Below the pieces are notes generated by a model. The model saw only the letters and a list, made by a program, of their open reading frames with translations. It was not told the DNA's origin and made no database searches. From Campylorhamphus procurvoides (Eukaryota > Chordata > Aves > Passeriformes > Dendrocolaptidae): a stretch of 64,000 nt of DNA. Where the stretch lies: NCBI GenBank assembly GCA_013396655.1, contig WBMV01001020.1, positions 62,001-126,000 on the forward strand. Direction: 5' to 3'. Both the position numbers and the translations under genes were made by a program. The stretch's first letter is position 1; each line of letters starts with the position of its first letter. Positions 35,781-48,000 of the stretch are shown here, in pieces.

Positions 35781-38719
35781 GGAGAGCCAAGGGCCGTGGT
35801 CTCTGCTGTCGCGGCTCAAGGACCTTCTCACCCTCCATGGAAGGCGCTGGGGTGCCCCCATTTGGGGTGTCCCCAGTTTGGGGCGTCCCCAGTTTGGGAC
35901 ACAGAGCTCCAGCCCTGCCCCTCCTGCCTCTGGGAATGGGGGCTTAGCCATGGGGGCGCCTTCCCTGGCTCCAGCGGACACCGGCACATCACCAGCATCA
36001 GCTGTTGCCCAGCGGCTGGAACATCCCGTGGCTGGTACCTCCCATGGCAAGCGCTGCTTCCAACAGGGCGCTGTGACACCCAGCTGGGAGCCCTTCCCAG
36101 TGGTGGCTCCCTCAGGGACACACCTGGGCACGGAAAGAGCCAGCGCAAGCCCACAGTGCCGCAGCACGCCCAGCTGGCTGTGGTGGCACAAGGGTGGCGA
36201 TGCCAAAGCCACCGGGCAAAGGACTCAGCATGGTTACGACTTCCAGGAGGATCCCCGCGGGATTCTGCCGAAGGAAAACCCTTGGGCAACCCAACCTGTG
36301 CTACCAGCGGCAAAGGGCTGAGCAAGGGCGCTCGCTGAAACGCGGCTGAAGTGAAGGCAGAGTGGGCGCCTCGAGCATCACCCTTCCTGATGCTCACTAT
36401 GTCACCGGCTTGGGGACAACAGTGCCAAACAGCCCCGATGCGTTGTGACATCCTGCTCTGCCTGGCCGAGGGGTGCTTAGGGCACCGAGCAGGGTGGAAC
36501 CCCCGAGCTGGCACACGTGGCAGTGCTGGGAGGGGTGGGAGGATGGATACTCATCCAGCCACACTCAGCTCATGTGTGCCCTTTCCATGCCCTCGGTTCC
36601 ACACTAAAATGCAAATTAGGAAAAGGCTTTTCCCATCTGAAAAAAAATCCGACCCACCCCCTCAGGAAACGTGCGTGTGGGAGAGGCAACTGGGAAAAAA
36701 ACGTTTAAAAATATAAGTAATAAAAACAAAAAAAAATTTATTAAGGCTGATGGCTCCTTAGGGGAAAAATAAAATTTTTCTATGAGCTGCTGGGTTTTGA
36801 TCCCCAAAGCTTCATTTTTACCAATTTTACCCTGTCCGGCTGGTTTCGCACCTCTGGGTGAACTCATGGTAGGAGTGAGCTCACCCCGCAGCCCACGGAG
36901 CCCCAAAATCGACTTCCCACGGCGGGGGAGGTGAAGTCCATCCCCTCGCATCTCCTCCCCTTCCCCGCTAAATCAAGCACGGGCTCTTAAGTGCATTAAG
37001 CACAACCAGCCCCCCGCCGCCCCCGGCCACCTGCGCTCCGCACCCCTTGGGACAGCGGCCACCGTCCCCCCAGTGCCCCGCCAGCCCAAGCGAGGCTCCC
37101 TGCACGCTGAAGGGCAGGTCCCCGGGGCAGATTTACGGGAGTTTAGCCGGATGTGCGGACAGACGGACAGACGGATGCTGCCCCGCCGCCTCCCTGCCCC
37201 GCTGCTTTGCATTTCCAACCTATTTCCCTAATTATTCCACCGCTGCTGGGAGTCATCCCAGTCCCCCAGCTCTCCGGCATGCTCTGATTTATCTCTCAGC
37301 CGGGATAACAGCTCCTCCCACCTTCCCTTCTCCTCGGGGAATTCAATTTTCATTCATTTTTCTGCTTTGCCAGATTGATCCAGCCCCCTCTGCCCCGCTC
37401 GGGATCACTCATGGCAGGGCTGAGCAGGCACGGGGAGTCGCACAGCGCCGAGTCTTCACCTGGGGGGAGCATCGGGGAGCTGCAGAGGGGGCTCCCACCC
37501 CTAAAAAAGCACCACACAGCATCATCCCCCCTGCTTGCTCACAGCTCACCACATCTTCCCAGCAGAGCCTTCATCCATTCCTCTCCTTGTGGTACTGCTT
37601 TGTTCCCCTCCATCCTTCCTGCTGTCCATCTGTTCCTCTTGTTGGTGCTTTTCTTGGTCTCTTTGGGGGATTTTTTAGGTCACTTCTGGGCTTTTTGGTC
37701 TCTTTTGGGTTTGCTTTCCACAGCACACAGTTATCCCAGTGCATGGGGAAGAGAGGGTGGTGGAGGTGGGCATGATCTGCTTGCCCAACAAATCCTCTCT
37801 GTGCCACCCAAAATGCTGCTGGGTCCTGGTGGTGCCCACGGAGGGAGGTTACAGGTGACAGGTGTGAAATGTCCCCTTTCAGGCTTACTCCTCCTCCCAA
37901 GGGGCAGCGCAGGAGAGCCAATGTCATGATTTTCATCAGGTTGTATGTCTGAGGAGGTGGTGGGGGTGTTCTGGCCCCGCTCAATGCCCCTCTCCTCAGC
38001 ACTGCCTGAACCCCGCCTGGCCCTGCAGCCGGATGAAGACACGAGCAGCATGAGGCAACTAATGTAAAACCCACAGACGAGCAGGGATGGTGCTCCTGCA
38101 CCTTCCCTACAGGGATTAATCATCAATAAAAGGCAGGGAAACCCCAGAGCCTGTGCCGAGACATGGATCCAGCCTCCCCTTGTGTGCCCCGGCCCTGGGC
38201 ACGTTGGAATTGGGGCTGGTTTGGGCAGTGTGTCACCGAAAGGGACACCAGTGCACTCCTCCCTGGTGCAACAGGGGGGTTTCAAGGCAGAGCTGGGGAC
38301 GGGGAGGTGTAGGGAAAACCCACTCTCGACCCAAGCTCTGTCCCCCATCAGCAAACCCCGAGTGGGTTTGGAGGTGCTGAGGAGCTGAGGCAAAATCCAG
38401 GCTTTGTGCCACCCACGCAGTGAGTTTGCCAGGTCTCAGCCCAGCCGTCAGAGTCCCCTCGTGTGACACAACCAGCTCCCCCAGCCCAAGACGGGGGACA
38501 TCCTTAGAGGGAAAAAGCTGCCACAGCCACCCTTCGGTACGGGGCCACCTCCCTTCCGCAGCACCACGAGCTCCCACCACTTCCCACCTCTTGATTATCC
38601 CAATAATTACCACATCCCACATACACCTCTATTGCCAGGGGTGTCCCGGAGCGAGGACAAGCACGCCGAGACCCGGGTACTCACCAGCAGCCGGAGAAAA
38701 CCTCTCCCCTTGCAGGCAC

Positions 38720-39030
38720 GGGGCGTCGCTAATTGTAATTGAAAACTAATTGACGTTCAGCGAACCCCCGGTGATTTTATGGCCGGAGCGCTGGTGGAGA
38801 AGGCATGCCAGTGGAGAAGGGATGCCAGTGGAGAAAGGCTCTTGCCTGCGCCGAGGAGGGAAAGGGAAGAGGGGCAAGGCTGGAGGGAGCGAGCGCCGAG
38901 GGAGTGGGAAGGTGGCTGGGTGTGTGTGGGGCCGGCCACTGGCCTCGTGGAAAATTAAATTGCACTTGAGAGTAAATTGTATTAGGGAATAGCGGCCGCC
39001 TCGCGCCAGCCTGCGGCCATTTGAGTAATT
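38720..39030. promoter_or_regulatory. Candidate conserved non-coding islands upstream of LHX4
   Basis: Two short islands (38725-38790 with ctaattgtaattgaaaacta and attgacg; 38945-39030 with gaaaattaaattgcacttg and gagtaattagcc) flank a GC-rich stretch. The homeodomain-type cores and location 3.5 kb upstream of the LHX4 start suggest enhancer DNA. This is inference only. Confidence 0.3.
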
Positions 39031-40079
39031 AGCCCCAGGGCCCCCCCAGGGACCCCCCGGCAGTGCTGGGAAGGGGTAACCCCGTCACGGAGGGCACCTC
39101 GGGGGGCTCCGAGTGGGGACCCCCCAAGACAGCCCGTCCCACCTGTGAGTGTGGTCACAGGTTGATGCTCCCCCTGTGCCAGGGCTGGGCTGGGGGTTTG
39201 TCCCAAGGTGGCCATCCTGAGAGGGGGACACAGTGCGGGGGACACTCAGGTCTGCCGCAGCCCCCTGTGTGCCCCGGCCCCTTTGTGCCCTGCACTGGGG
39301 TTCCCCAGGTGCTGGAGGGGGACACCCAGTGCCGCAGCCGGGGAGAGCCGGGGCCGGCGGGATTGGGACTGCACCAAACAGGATTACGGAAAGTCTATTT
39401 ACCAGACTCTCTTTTTCCTGCGCGCACGGAGCTTTATGCCGCGGGCCCGTCGGGGATGCTAATCTGGGCATCCCCTTAAAGCCCCTTCCGGCCGCGCCCA
39501 CCTCCCCAGCCCTAATCCCGCATCCCCTCCTGCTGCAGCCCCCCGTGCACCCACCCACAGCACCCCCACGGCGATATTTGGGGGCTGAGGGAGCCGCGGA
39601 CATCCCCGCATGGCAATCCCTCGGTGCCACGCAGGGGAGCAGCTGGCGGGGAGGGGGTGCACGGGGGGTTATTGATGTTGGGGGTAAAATCCCCAGGGAA
39701 ATCAAGGAGAAGGAGGCAGCAGCAGTGAGACCTTCTCCATCCATCACCCGGCGGTGGGCAGGGCCGGCACCCGGCTGGGGGGACACAGCCCCCCTTCCAC
39801 ACCGGGATGAGACCACCGAGTACCCGACTGAGGGACATGGCCAAGGCCAAGTGGGACAGCAGTGGCAGGACAGGGGTGGCAGTGCCACACACAGCCCGTG
39901 GAGGTGTGACCACACACGGGCGTTAAAGAAGGACAGACGGAATAAGAAAATGAATTTCGAGGGGAGGGAGGGAGGAAGGGATGGAGGAGCCAGAGCTCCC
40001 GGTGCCTGTGCAGGAGCGAAGCCACCCACCCTTCTCCCCACCCTGCCAGCCCTCGCCTCCCACCTGGGCAAAGTGAAGA

Positions 40080-40330
40080 TATCAAGAAAAAGGCTCCAAA
40101 TCGGATTGACACCCCCCCTCCCCCTTAATAAAGTTTATTATCGGCCGGGCTCTAATCCTTTTAAATCCCCCACGCGGGGGGATGGGCCAGGATTAGGGGA
40201 GGGCAGCGTAATCCCAATGAATTTGTTACAGGGGGATTTAGGCAGCGCCGGGAGAGCAGATGGCCCCGGCCCCGGCTCTGGAAAACAACCATTTTCCTTA
40301 ATGATTCCTAACAAGGATAAAAGGGCAGAG
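40080..40330. promoter_or_regulatory. Candidate conserved non-coding island downstream of QSOX1
   Basis: This island contains ctccaaatcggattgacac, cttaataaagtttattatcg, gggctctaatccttttaaat, gcgtaatcccaatgaatttg and ccttaatgattcctaacaag. TAATCC and TAATGA words (bicoid-type and homeodomain-type) recur. It has no coding potential. Function is inferred. Confidence 0.28.
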
Positions 40331-40739
40331 AGAATCGGGGACAGGCACAAGGGGCCCACACCCACAGAACCCCTGGTCCCAGGGATGCTGCCCTGTGTCT
40401 CCCTGCTCTGGACCATGGGCATGGCCAGCACTGAACTGCAGCTCCACATCTTGTGCCAACTTTTTTTCCAGCTGCTTCCTGGCCCCCCCAGATTCCCTTC
40501 CCCTCATGCTGAAAGAGGAGAAACCCTGAGCCACCCCAGCCCCAGGGACATGCCAGCTGTAGGGGGGTGGGAGGGGGCAGCTGCCCACAGGTGCATCCCA
40601 AAGCAAAAAGCAGAAAACTTCCAATAATAACTGAAAACATGTAAAGGATTTTTAAACCAAGTGCTCTTCCCAGGGTGAGGGGGGACAGGAGGAAGGGAAG
40701 TGTGCCCACATGGCAGGGACCAGCCAACACAACAGGACA

Positions 40740-41305
40740 GGCATCGGCAAAAATAATTTATTTCACTAAGACAAGCAGAGAACGAGCAACAGCACGGGGA
40801 GGGGGCAAGGAAAGGTGGGGGGGCCCAGGCCCCGTCCCAAAGAGGGGGGACACAACACAGATGAACCCACGACTGCCGCCCCCATCCCTCAGCCCCTGCC
40901 TGGGGGGGGTTAAACCCCCATCCTCCCGGCCCCACTAGTGGTTGGACCCCAAAGGGCTGCTCCCCAGTGCAGGACTGGGCTTCCCAATTTGAAACCAGCC
41001 CAGTCCCAGGATGCTTCCAACGGCAGCTGGGTGCCAAAACACAAACCACTGTTGGCACCCCAGCTCCTGCACGCCCAAAAACATGGCACTGTGACGTGAG
41101 AGGGGGATGTTCCAACACCTCCTTCCCACCAAAAACAGCCCTACACCCTCCACCCCTGCCCTGGGTGAGGTGACTGCCGTGAGTGGGGCAGCCCCCAAGG
41201 CGGATGTGCCAAACCCCTTCTCGCTGGGGGACAGAACGCTGTCCCAGGGGTGCTGTGACTTGGCCCACCCTCCCTGGGGACAGCCCCTGGCCGCTGTGAC
41301 CCCTC
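40740..41305 (-). other. QSOX1: QSOX1 3'UTR
   Basis: The stretch from the stop codon to the expected cleavage site past the AATAAA at 40757-40762 (minus). The 3' end is approximate. Confidence 0.65.
40757..40762 (-). terminator. QSOX1: QSOX1 poly(A) signal
   Basis: On the minus strand gtgAAATAAAttattt lies about 545 nt after the stop codon, followed by a G/U-rich stretch (tgcctgtcctgttgtgttgg). Confidence 0.7.
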
Positions 41306-42009
41306 TCAGGCCATGGGGAAGCCAGGGCGGCCTTTGCGGGCGCGGGTGCGGAGGCGGAAGAAGGTGTACATGCCGAGGAGGCACATGGAGGAGAGGAAGT
41401 AGAGGGCGACGCACAGGCTGATGTCCAGGCGGGAGAAGCCCAACCCAAGCACTCGAAGCCAAGGGCTCCCCCGCAGGCCTTCCCTGCCATCCTCCTCCTC
41501 CTCCCGGAGCAGGACCCCGTGTGCCCGCCGGCGCTCCCTGCCCTCCCCACCATCCCGGGGCAGGGCCATGGTGTCCCTCTTGCTGATGCGGCGCCGCCGG
41601 CCGGCCATGGCCCGCAAGGCCTGGCTCTTGAAGTGCTGCTCGCTGAAGGAGTCCAGGTCCACGATGTCCTCGCCCGCCTCCCGCAGCTTGGGGTTCAGCC
41701 GCACGATGCTGGGGCGCCGCGGCTCGGCCATGCCCGGCCGCCCCACAACCCTCGCCTCACCCTCCTCTTCCTCCACTCGAGGACCCTCGGTGCCCAGCCT
41801 GGCGCTGGTCCCCTCCCTGGGCCTGGGGATGGGGTCGGCCTCGGCGTAGTCCATGTAGATGTTGGCCGGGGAGAAGTGTGCCTTGAGGAAGGTGACCACG
41901 GCCGGCTCCTCCCAGGCGTGCACCCCCCGCTCCTCCTTGTGGCACTGGGGACACATGTCCGGCGGAGGCCACTGCAGCTTGGGGAACTTGGGGTCCTCTG
42001 TGTCACCTC
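41306..42009 (-). CDS. QSOX1: QSOX1 last coding exon (long-isoform C-terminus)
   Basis: This 704-nt exon begins CTGCAG/GAGGTGAC and encodes [20 protein letters not shown] then QCHKEE (end of the Erv domain, third CxxC). A variable acidic and Arg-rich region follows, then the transmembrane helix, a short basic cytoplasmic tail, and FPMA before TGA at 41308-41306. Confidence 0.93.
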
Positions 42010-45000
42010 CTGCAGGGACCAGAGCCAGCGAGGGGGTTACAGGGGACATGTGATGCACCCTCCCCCTGTACAGGTACAAACACCCTGGGGAATCCAGCAG
42101 CTGGGCTGGGGACATTTGGAGGAGCCATCTTGGCAGGAGGGCATGTGGAGGACCCTCATTCCCTGAGCTTCTGGGAAGCTCCCTGCAGGGAGCATGTAAG
42201 ACTCAACTGTACCTCGGGGGTGGTCTGATGCTGGGTGACCAGCTGCTGTCCCCTGTGATGGGGGACAGCGGGATGTCCCCACTGCTGCACCCTGCACCCA
42301 TTTGCCAGATCCATCCAGGAGCGGGGATGTTCCTCCACCTGACCTCCCTTTTTCCCCGGGGAAGATGCTCCCCCTCCCTTCCTGGCTGCCCCCCTTACCC
42401 GCCAGGCGAGCGTTGACCTCGTTGTGGTGGGACCAGAGCCAGAGGACAGCCTCTTCCCGGCTCGACACCCGGTCCATGGACTTGGCTGCCATGGCCTCGA
42501 AGTGCTCGGCACACTCCTGGCAGCCGAAGAAGTGCCGGACGTAGCAGCGCATGGTGCTCAGCACCTCCAGAGGCAGCTCTGGGGGGAGACAGAGGATGGG
42601 GGGGACAGGAGGGTGAGTCCAGACCCCACAGCACCACCAACACAGTCCCGTGGCCAAAGTGACAACCCTGCACTGTGACTCTGTCTCTCATCCCGCCTGC
42701 AAATCTTCCTCAGGGTGAGATGAAGAAGTGGGGGAACACGCCTATGTCCACATGCAACATCCGTACCAAAGCCCACCCACACACCCCCTCCCTGAGCCCC
42801 TCGTGCCCCCAGGGATGCCAATACCTTTGTCAGGGCCATTCTTGGCAGCTTGGACAGTCAGCAGGTGGAAGATGGTCCACAGCCCACAGGGGTAGCCACG
42901 GAAGTGGCGCTCGCTGCCCTGGCATCCCACCCAGGTCACGTTGGTGGGGAGCACGGAGGGGTTGGAGGCCTGGTGGACAGACAGACACGGTGTGATGGGG
43001 CTGGCAGGTACTGCCAGCTGGGGGCAAGGGGCAGGGGTAAGGAGAGCAGGGGCCAGGGTCCCCGTGGGCATCTTACATCTCTGTTATTCTTCATGGCCTC
43101 CTTCAAAACGTCACGGGGCAGCTCGGGCTCTGTCCAGTTCCTCAGCCAGCCATCCAGGGTCTGCAGGTAGGTCTGCACGCAGGGGCGCCCTGGGAAGTAC
43201 TGCAGAAGGGGGAGAGGGGTGAGGAAACACAGCCCCCATCCCAGGAGCAGCAGGGCAGCCTGCAGGCACCCCCCAGCTCACCAGGACAGGCACTGGGCAG
43301 CACCAGCATCCTCTGTGTTGGAGGGCAGCAGATCCCTGGCAAGGTTTTGGTGCCTGTCTCCAAGGGGCTGGGGGTTGTGGCTTGTCCCCTGTGTGTATGT
43401 TCAGGCTCCAAACCTCATCCCCAACTGATGGAGGCAAAAAGCCACTCTGACCATAAGTCTGGCAAAGCCGATTAACAGCTGCACTTCAAAACCACTCCGG
43501 GGAGAGGGGCCAGCCCATGCCATCAATGGATGGACAGACAGAGGGACTGACCCATGGGGAGGATGAGACCAGCAGCACACAGGAAAAGTGATGGGGAAGA
43601 GAAAAGAAGGAGGGTTTTGCTAAGTCAGAGATGTTATTTCTGGGCCTGTGGGGAGTCACACTGAAAGACCCAAATTCACAGAATTCATCTGTGACCTGAT
43701 TAGTTCCACTGACAAATGCTCTGTCACCCCAGCTCCTTGGACAGGAGGAGGCTTTGCCAGGAACTTCCTTGCTTTCCAGGCTGCTTTCCACGGTAGGATT
43801 TTTACCTCTCTCCTTGCCTTTAATACCTCTTGGGATTGCAACAGTTAAGGCTTGGCCCTGCTGGCTGAGCTGCCCTAGGCTGAGCCCTGGGCTGGCAGCA
43901 ATCCTGGGGATGCTGCTCCGTCCTGTGGATGAGCTCGGCAATGGCAGCGCTGGCTCTGCATCCTCGGGGAAGCACCGGCACCCACCACCCACTGCTATGG
44001 CTCACCCAGGGCAAGGTTTGCAGGAAGAATTGAAAGGGGATCAAATAAAACCACGGCTGCTCCCACCACCCCGGCATTCTTGTACCCTTGGCAAGGGAGC
44101 TGGTGCAACGGGGATTTACTTCCCTAACTCTGTGGTTCTCATTAAAGGGAGAAAGAGTGAGGGTGATGGTTGGGGGCAAGCAGAGGAAGAGCCACATGAA
44201 GCTCTGAGCTGAGAACATAAGACTTGTTGCACCAGTGTCTCATGTTTGGAGCTCTTTCCTGGGAAAGAAGGCAGGGCTGGGAGCAGGGGATGTAGTGAGG
44301 GCTATGCAGGGTCTAAACTGAGTGTGAGCCCCTGTGTGACAAAGGTGGGATCAAAGAAAGTGGGCATGGCCAGGTGAAGATCTGCCACGGAGCCTGGGCT
44401 GTGATAGGGATGGGGACAGGGCTCCTGCAGACCCAGTGGAGGAAACCTCAGCCAAATGCAGCACTTGGTCACAGCAGGAAATTAAAGTGCCCTGCTTGTG
44501 CTGGCTCAAAGCTCCCACTCACTTCAGCTTCACCAAGACCAATAGAGAAGAAAAAAGGAGACCTTAAATTAGGCTCTTCCGGAGCCTGACTCAGAGTGGG
44601 AGTCCCTTTCCCATTATCAAAAGAGCCTGCAGAGATCAGCTCCTGGAGCTGAGCATCCAGATCAGAGCAACAAACCCCTGTGACCATCTCTGACACCCCA
44701 GCAGGCAACAGCCTCTCTTTTGAGAAGACCTGCTGCCTCAAAACCTCCTGTGAGTGCCAATCCTGCTCTGCTCATCAAAGCCGACACCCCACATCTTCTC
44801 TGAAACGCTCCAGCACCCCCTCTTGGCTCCTGTTCAGACTCTGGACTGAGTTTGGAGATTGACAGGGTTAGGGACTGTCTGACAGCAGCAGTACCAGGAC
44901 ACAGGGCTCACACCCAAGACTGCCACGCTTCGCTTCATGCGAGCACCAGGACATGGTGGCCTGTACCCTGTGCCTGCACTTCACAAACAGCTCCGTGGAG

Positions 45001-48000
45001 GCACGGGCAGTTCCCCTCCCCATCCCGAGGGCTCCTCACCTTCACCAGTGCAGCCACGTAGCACTTGAAGGCAGCCAGCTGTGCTCCCGACAGCGCAGAG
45101 GCACGGGCAGCCTCCACCCGCAGCGAGTAGTGCAATGCAGACTCCAGGTCAGCCATGTACAACTTGGAGCTGGGGAGGGCAGTGCGACACGAGGATCCAT
45201 CAGCCCCTCCATCTGCACCCCCAGAGACCCAGCCACGGCTCGGGGTTTTCCCAGGGAAAGGCACAGACCCAGCCCTTTGCCCACCCGTGGCCAAGGCACC
45301 TCCTCCTCCTCCTCCCACCAGCCCCAGGTTCCCCAGAGCGGTGCCAGGGGGTCTGACCGGTCAGCGTGGATCCGTGGGGTCACGTCGCTCTCGTTGGAGG
45401 TGCTGGTGGTTGTGTTCAGCTTGTAGGAGCCACGGGTGATGCCCGAGAGCGTGCGCAGGTAGTAGGTGTAGAAGGAACGTGCCTCTATGTGCCTGTGAGG
45501 AGGGAGAAGCCGTGAGCACATCCCTCTTTCCTCCCAAACAGCCCCCGACCCCGAAGAGGAAGCAAAGGAGGTGAAGGCTCAGCCAGGCAGGCAATTGGAC
45601 CTGGAGAATGCATGTGGGGTGGTCTGTACTCTCCACCTGCCCCAGCAGTGGGTATCCTGACACACAACCTGGAGCAGAGCTGAGACCCGTGGCAAGGGGA
45701 TGGCTCAGTCACAAGCCATTTTCCCTTCTGCTGGCTCCAGGCAGGGCTGGCAGTCCTGTTCAGTGCCCACCAGCAACCCCCTGCCAGCCTCCCCAGCCCA
45801 GCCACTGCCTCCTTCCTTCCTTCCTAATGAACTTCCCAACAATTGCAAAGGAGCACAGAGAGATGGGGCACACGCCTGGCACCCCACCAGCATTCCCAGA
45901 CCCACCCTGCCATATCCCATACTCACACGGGCAGGCGGGAGAACGAGCCATTGCGGAGGAGCAGGTACCCAGAGGGGAACGTGGTGACCCCAAACTTCTT
46001 CACAAGCTCCTCCTCGCTGCTCAGCACCCTCCTCACTGACACATTCTCGTACTGCAGCATGTCCAGGGCCACCTGCAAGCCCCAGGGTCAGATGTGGGGG
46101 CAAAAGGATCCCCAATCCCACCAGGGGCACCTGCTAAGCCACATGCAAGCTGAGCAGGGAGGCTGCCTGGAGAGAAATTCCCTGCCAAAAGCACCCAGGA
46201 GTTATCAGGCACCAGGGACACGGGCTCCAAGAGACATGGGGCATAAACACAGCTACACCCACCTCTCTGCCCACGAAGGAGTTGCTCTTCTCGAAGATCA
46301 GCGCCAAGTACTGGTCCTTGTTCCTCTGGAAGAAGGTGTGAACCTCCTCCACGCTGCGAGAGAGAGAGGGACAGCAGCAGGTGCCTTGGTATCAGCAGGA
46401 TGCTCTGCCCTCCTGCTTACAAGGATTGGGAGCTGGCAGGGAATGCTGGGGCAGGTTCAGCCCCACTGAGCCAGCAGTTCCTCCCTGCTGAACTTTTCCA
46501 GACCAATTTTCTGCTCTGGTTCACAGGCTTTGAGAAAACCCACCTGGGTTGGCCAAGGAGGTGGAAAACAAAGCACAGGAGGGGGAACACTCGCCCAGGG
46601 GGAAAAACAGCAGTGAACCTGCACCAGGGCTGGTGGGTTTTTTTGGCTAGGACACAGAGGCACCAGAGACCTGAAGCAAGTTCCTGGCTCAGCCATTGCT
46701 TTGGGAATCCAAGTGCTCTGTCCCAGGACAGTGGACCAACTGCCTTCGTCTGGCAAGGACAACTCAGATCCCAACAAAATTGTACAGAATCAAGAAAGCC
46801 CTTTATGGGGACAGTAAAAAGTTCCTAGTGGCAGAAACCTCACTCAGCATGGCACGGCACTGCCATGTCCCCAGAAATTGCTTGCTCTAATTGAGGCTGA
46901 TGAGCAGGTTTGTGAGGAGCTGCAACAACATGGCCCACCTCATCTGGGCCATGCAAATGGCTCTACCTGGCCAGGTATGTGTCGTCTGTGCCTCCCTGGG
47001 TGGTGCAGTGGCTGCTCCATGCTCAGTTTTGGTTCAGGATTCCCCAAGAACCCTGCTCCCCATGGGCCAGAGGCCACCAAAGCCACCCCCACATCCCAGT
47101 GTCCCTACCTCGCCGGCTCCAGCGGAGGACAGGCAGGGGGCCAGGAGTCCTGGCTCTGCTCAAGGTTGGTGATGATGGCATGGCGCAGCTCCTCCACAGT
47201 GGCACTGGGATCTGCAGGAGGACAGGATGCCAAGGGGTCAGCCCTGGGGATGCCAGTCCCATGGGCTGAGCCAAGGGGAGCTGTTTGGGGCTGAGCCCCA
47301 GCTCAGGCTCCCTGATATCCCAATGCATGGGGGGTGGGGGCAGCAGGGATATTGATACCCAGGGTAAAAACCCTCGTGGCCCTGAATACTCACTGGTAAT
47401 CCTTATCCCATCCTCTGCCTTGTTGCTAAAAGCTCTGAAGAACTGAAAGGGAACAAAAAACACAAAGGGAAGCTGGAATGAGTATCTGGAGTGGGACAGG
47501 GAGGCAGTGCAGCCCAGCAGGCTGAGACTGCCCAGAGACCAGCTTTGCCTCAGTTTCCCCACAACACTGCAGCACATCAACTGGCACCAGCCACCACAGA
47601 GGGAGCTCCCAGCTGTGTTCCCATCTTTTGGGGCATCCCCAGTGGGGAGAGATGCAGGCATGGGCTGGGAGACTGCCAGCCAAGGGCTGAGCACTGGCAG
47701 GGAGTGGGGCAGGTGTGTCCAGGGGTCCCATGGAGGCACTGTAACCTTCCCAGTCCTGGAAGCCACTGTCTCTCTGCTCCAGAGCTCTGAAAAAGCAGGT
47801 GAAATGGGTTTTCCCCACTCCTGGCCTCCCACAGGGGCTCCACTGCCCACAGTACAGCCACAGCAGCAACACCAGGTTGCATCAGCCAGGTGTTTGCTTT
47901 GCAGGCTGGGCTGGGAGCAGGGACTGTTTGCAAAAGGTGCTTGTCAGGGACATGGGATGTGAAGCAAGTGACTTCTTGACGTGGCCACATCAGACACCTC

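Larger units (their letters stand above)
35781..40739. other. Intergenic DNA between QSOX1 3' end and LHX4 promoter
   Basis: This is a head-to-tail spacer of about 5 kb (both genes on minus). No gene is recognised; long frames such as 35097-36338 and 39233-40627 look like GC-rich chance ORFs. AT-rich islands with TAATTA/TAATTG motifs lie at 37200-37390, 38720-39030 and 40080-40330. A small 17-bp duplication (gtccccagtttgggg) occurs near 35869-35900. Confidence 0.6.

Noticed and set aside
39233..40627. A 464-residue plus-strand ORF and a 328-residue ORF opposite it
   Set aside because: GC-rich chance frames in intergenic DNA with no family resemblance. They run through AT-rich candidate regulatory islands.
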